Source: Flavobacteriaceae bacterium
Lineage (GTDB): Bacteria; Bacteroidota; Bacteroidia; Flavobacteriales; Flavobacteriaceae
NCBI GenBank assembly: GCA_029238555.1
Contig: JAQWFV010000019.1
Location: 1-6,503, forward strand
Length of the DNA stretch: 6,503 bases
Reading direction: 5' to 3'
Shown: positions 6,261-6,503 of the stretch, piece after piece
Layout: each line of letters opens with the position of its first letter
Position numbering within the stretch: position 1 is the stretch's first letter
Program-made: the position numbers and the translations under genes
Notes under the pieces: model-generated
Seen by the model: only the letters and a program-made list of their open reading frames with translations
What the model was told of the DNA's origin: nothing
The model's database searches: none

Positions 6261-6503
6261 CTATTTGGTTTCTTCTTTAGGGGTAGGTAGGTAATCAATC
6301 ACAACTCTTTGGTTGGGCTTTAAATAAGCTTCTGCCACTTTTTGAATTTCCTCTCGGGTCACAGATCTGTAAATGTCAATCTCTTTATTGATTAAAGAGG
6401 TGTCTCCATAAAGCATGAAGTTTCTAGCCAATGAGTTGGCAATTCCCTCTACACTTGAGTTTGAGTTTACAAATTGGTTTTCAAATTTATTTTGAAGCTT
6501 TTG
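6261..6503 (-). CDS. M16-family peptidase, C-terminal fragment (partial at window edge)
   Basis: Translating the minus strand from the right edge gives 80 in-frame codons ending at TAG (6261-6263). The sequence contains FENQFVNSNSSVEGIANSLA, MLYGDTSLINKEIDIYRSVT, and ends in KPNQRVVIDYLP followed by a charged tail. This is the typical C-terminal end of bacterial M16 peptidases, where the last helix region precedes an NPNQRVVLDYLP-like strand. The stop lies 2 nt before the ATG of the downstream M16 gene, so the two are almost certainly one operon. Because the complete neighbour lacks HxxEH, this truncated gene is the likely zinc-bearing catalytic partner, but its N-terminal half is outside the window and that cannot be verified here. 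Confidence 0.85.
   Translation of the reverse strand, partial: QKLQNKFENQFVNSNSSVEGIANSLARNFMLYGDTSLINKEIDIYRSVTREEIQKVAEAYLKPNQRVVIDYLPTPKEETK

Noticed and set aside
1..6503. Search for CRISPR arrays, insertion sequences, att sites, tRNA or phage genes
   Set aside because: No direct repeats with regular spacing, transposase-like protein, terminal inverted repeats or tRNA-like folding segment was seen. The window reads as ordinary conserved chromosome.

Overview
The window looks like a chromosomal housekeeping segment from a member of the Bacteroidota, most likely the Flavobacteriaceae. The evidence is the neighbouring gldE and gldD gliding genes, AT-rich DNA with almost no Shine-Dalgarno sequences, several copies of the Bacteroidota -7 promoter element (TAnnTTTG) just upstream of start codons, and protein sequences that resemble flavobacterial family members throughout. 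This taxonomic assignment comes from recognising protein families by eye, not from a search.

Layout. On the left edge (1-23, minus) are the first codons of an HU/IHF-type DNA-binding protein. A divergent intergenic region (24-150) separates it from a plus-strand cluster: mutY (adenine glycosylase), ssb (single-stranded DNA-binding protein), gldE (CNNM/CBS membrane protein) and gldD (gliding/type 9 secretion lipoprotein). The gaps in this cluster are only 13-19 bp. gldE starts with TTG and gldD with GTG. Converging on gldD is a minus-strand gene for a small lipoprotein (3637-4083). A strong intrinsic terminator (about 4116-4148) separates it from a minus-strand pair of M16-family peptidase genes. 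One is a complete 689-residue subunit that has lost the zinc-binding HxxEH motif and carries a C-terminal domain of possible LolA-like fold. The other is the C-terminal 80 residues of a second M16 protein, cut off by the right edge of the window. The pair is separated by only 2 nt.

How the genes fit together. mutY, ssb and the HU-like gene concern DNA maintenance. gldE and gldD concern gliding motility and type 9 secretion; their physical linkage to mutY/ssb is a known flavobacterial arrangement. The M16 pair probably encodes a periplasmic heteromeric protease in which one chain carries zinc and the other supplies the Arg/Tyr substrate-binding half.

Every gap is shorter than 300 bp. I see no mobile element, CRISPR array, tRNA, rRNA or riboswitch, and I found no convincing undescribed system. 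The points most worth a second look are the M16 fusion architecture, the overlap of terminator and promoter near 4116, and the two consecutive non-ATG starts.
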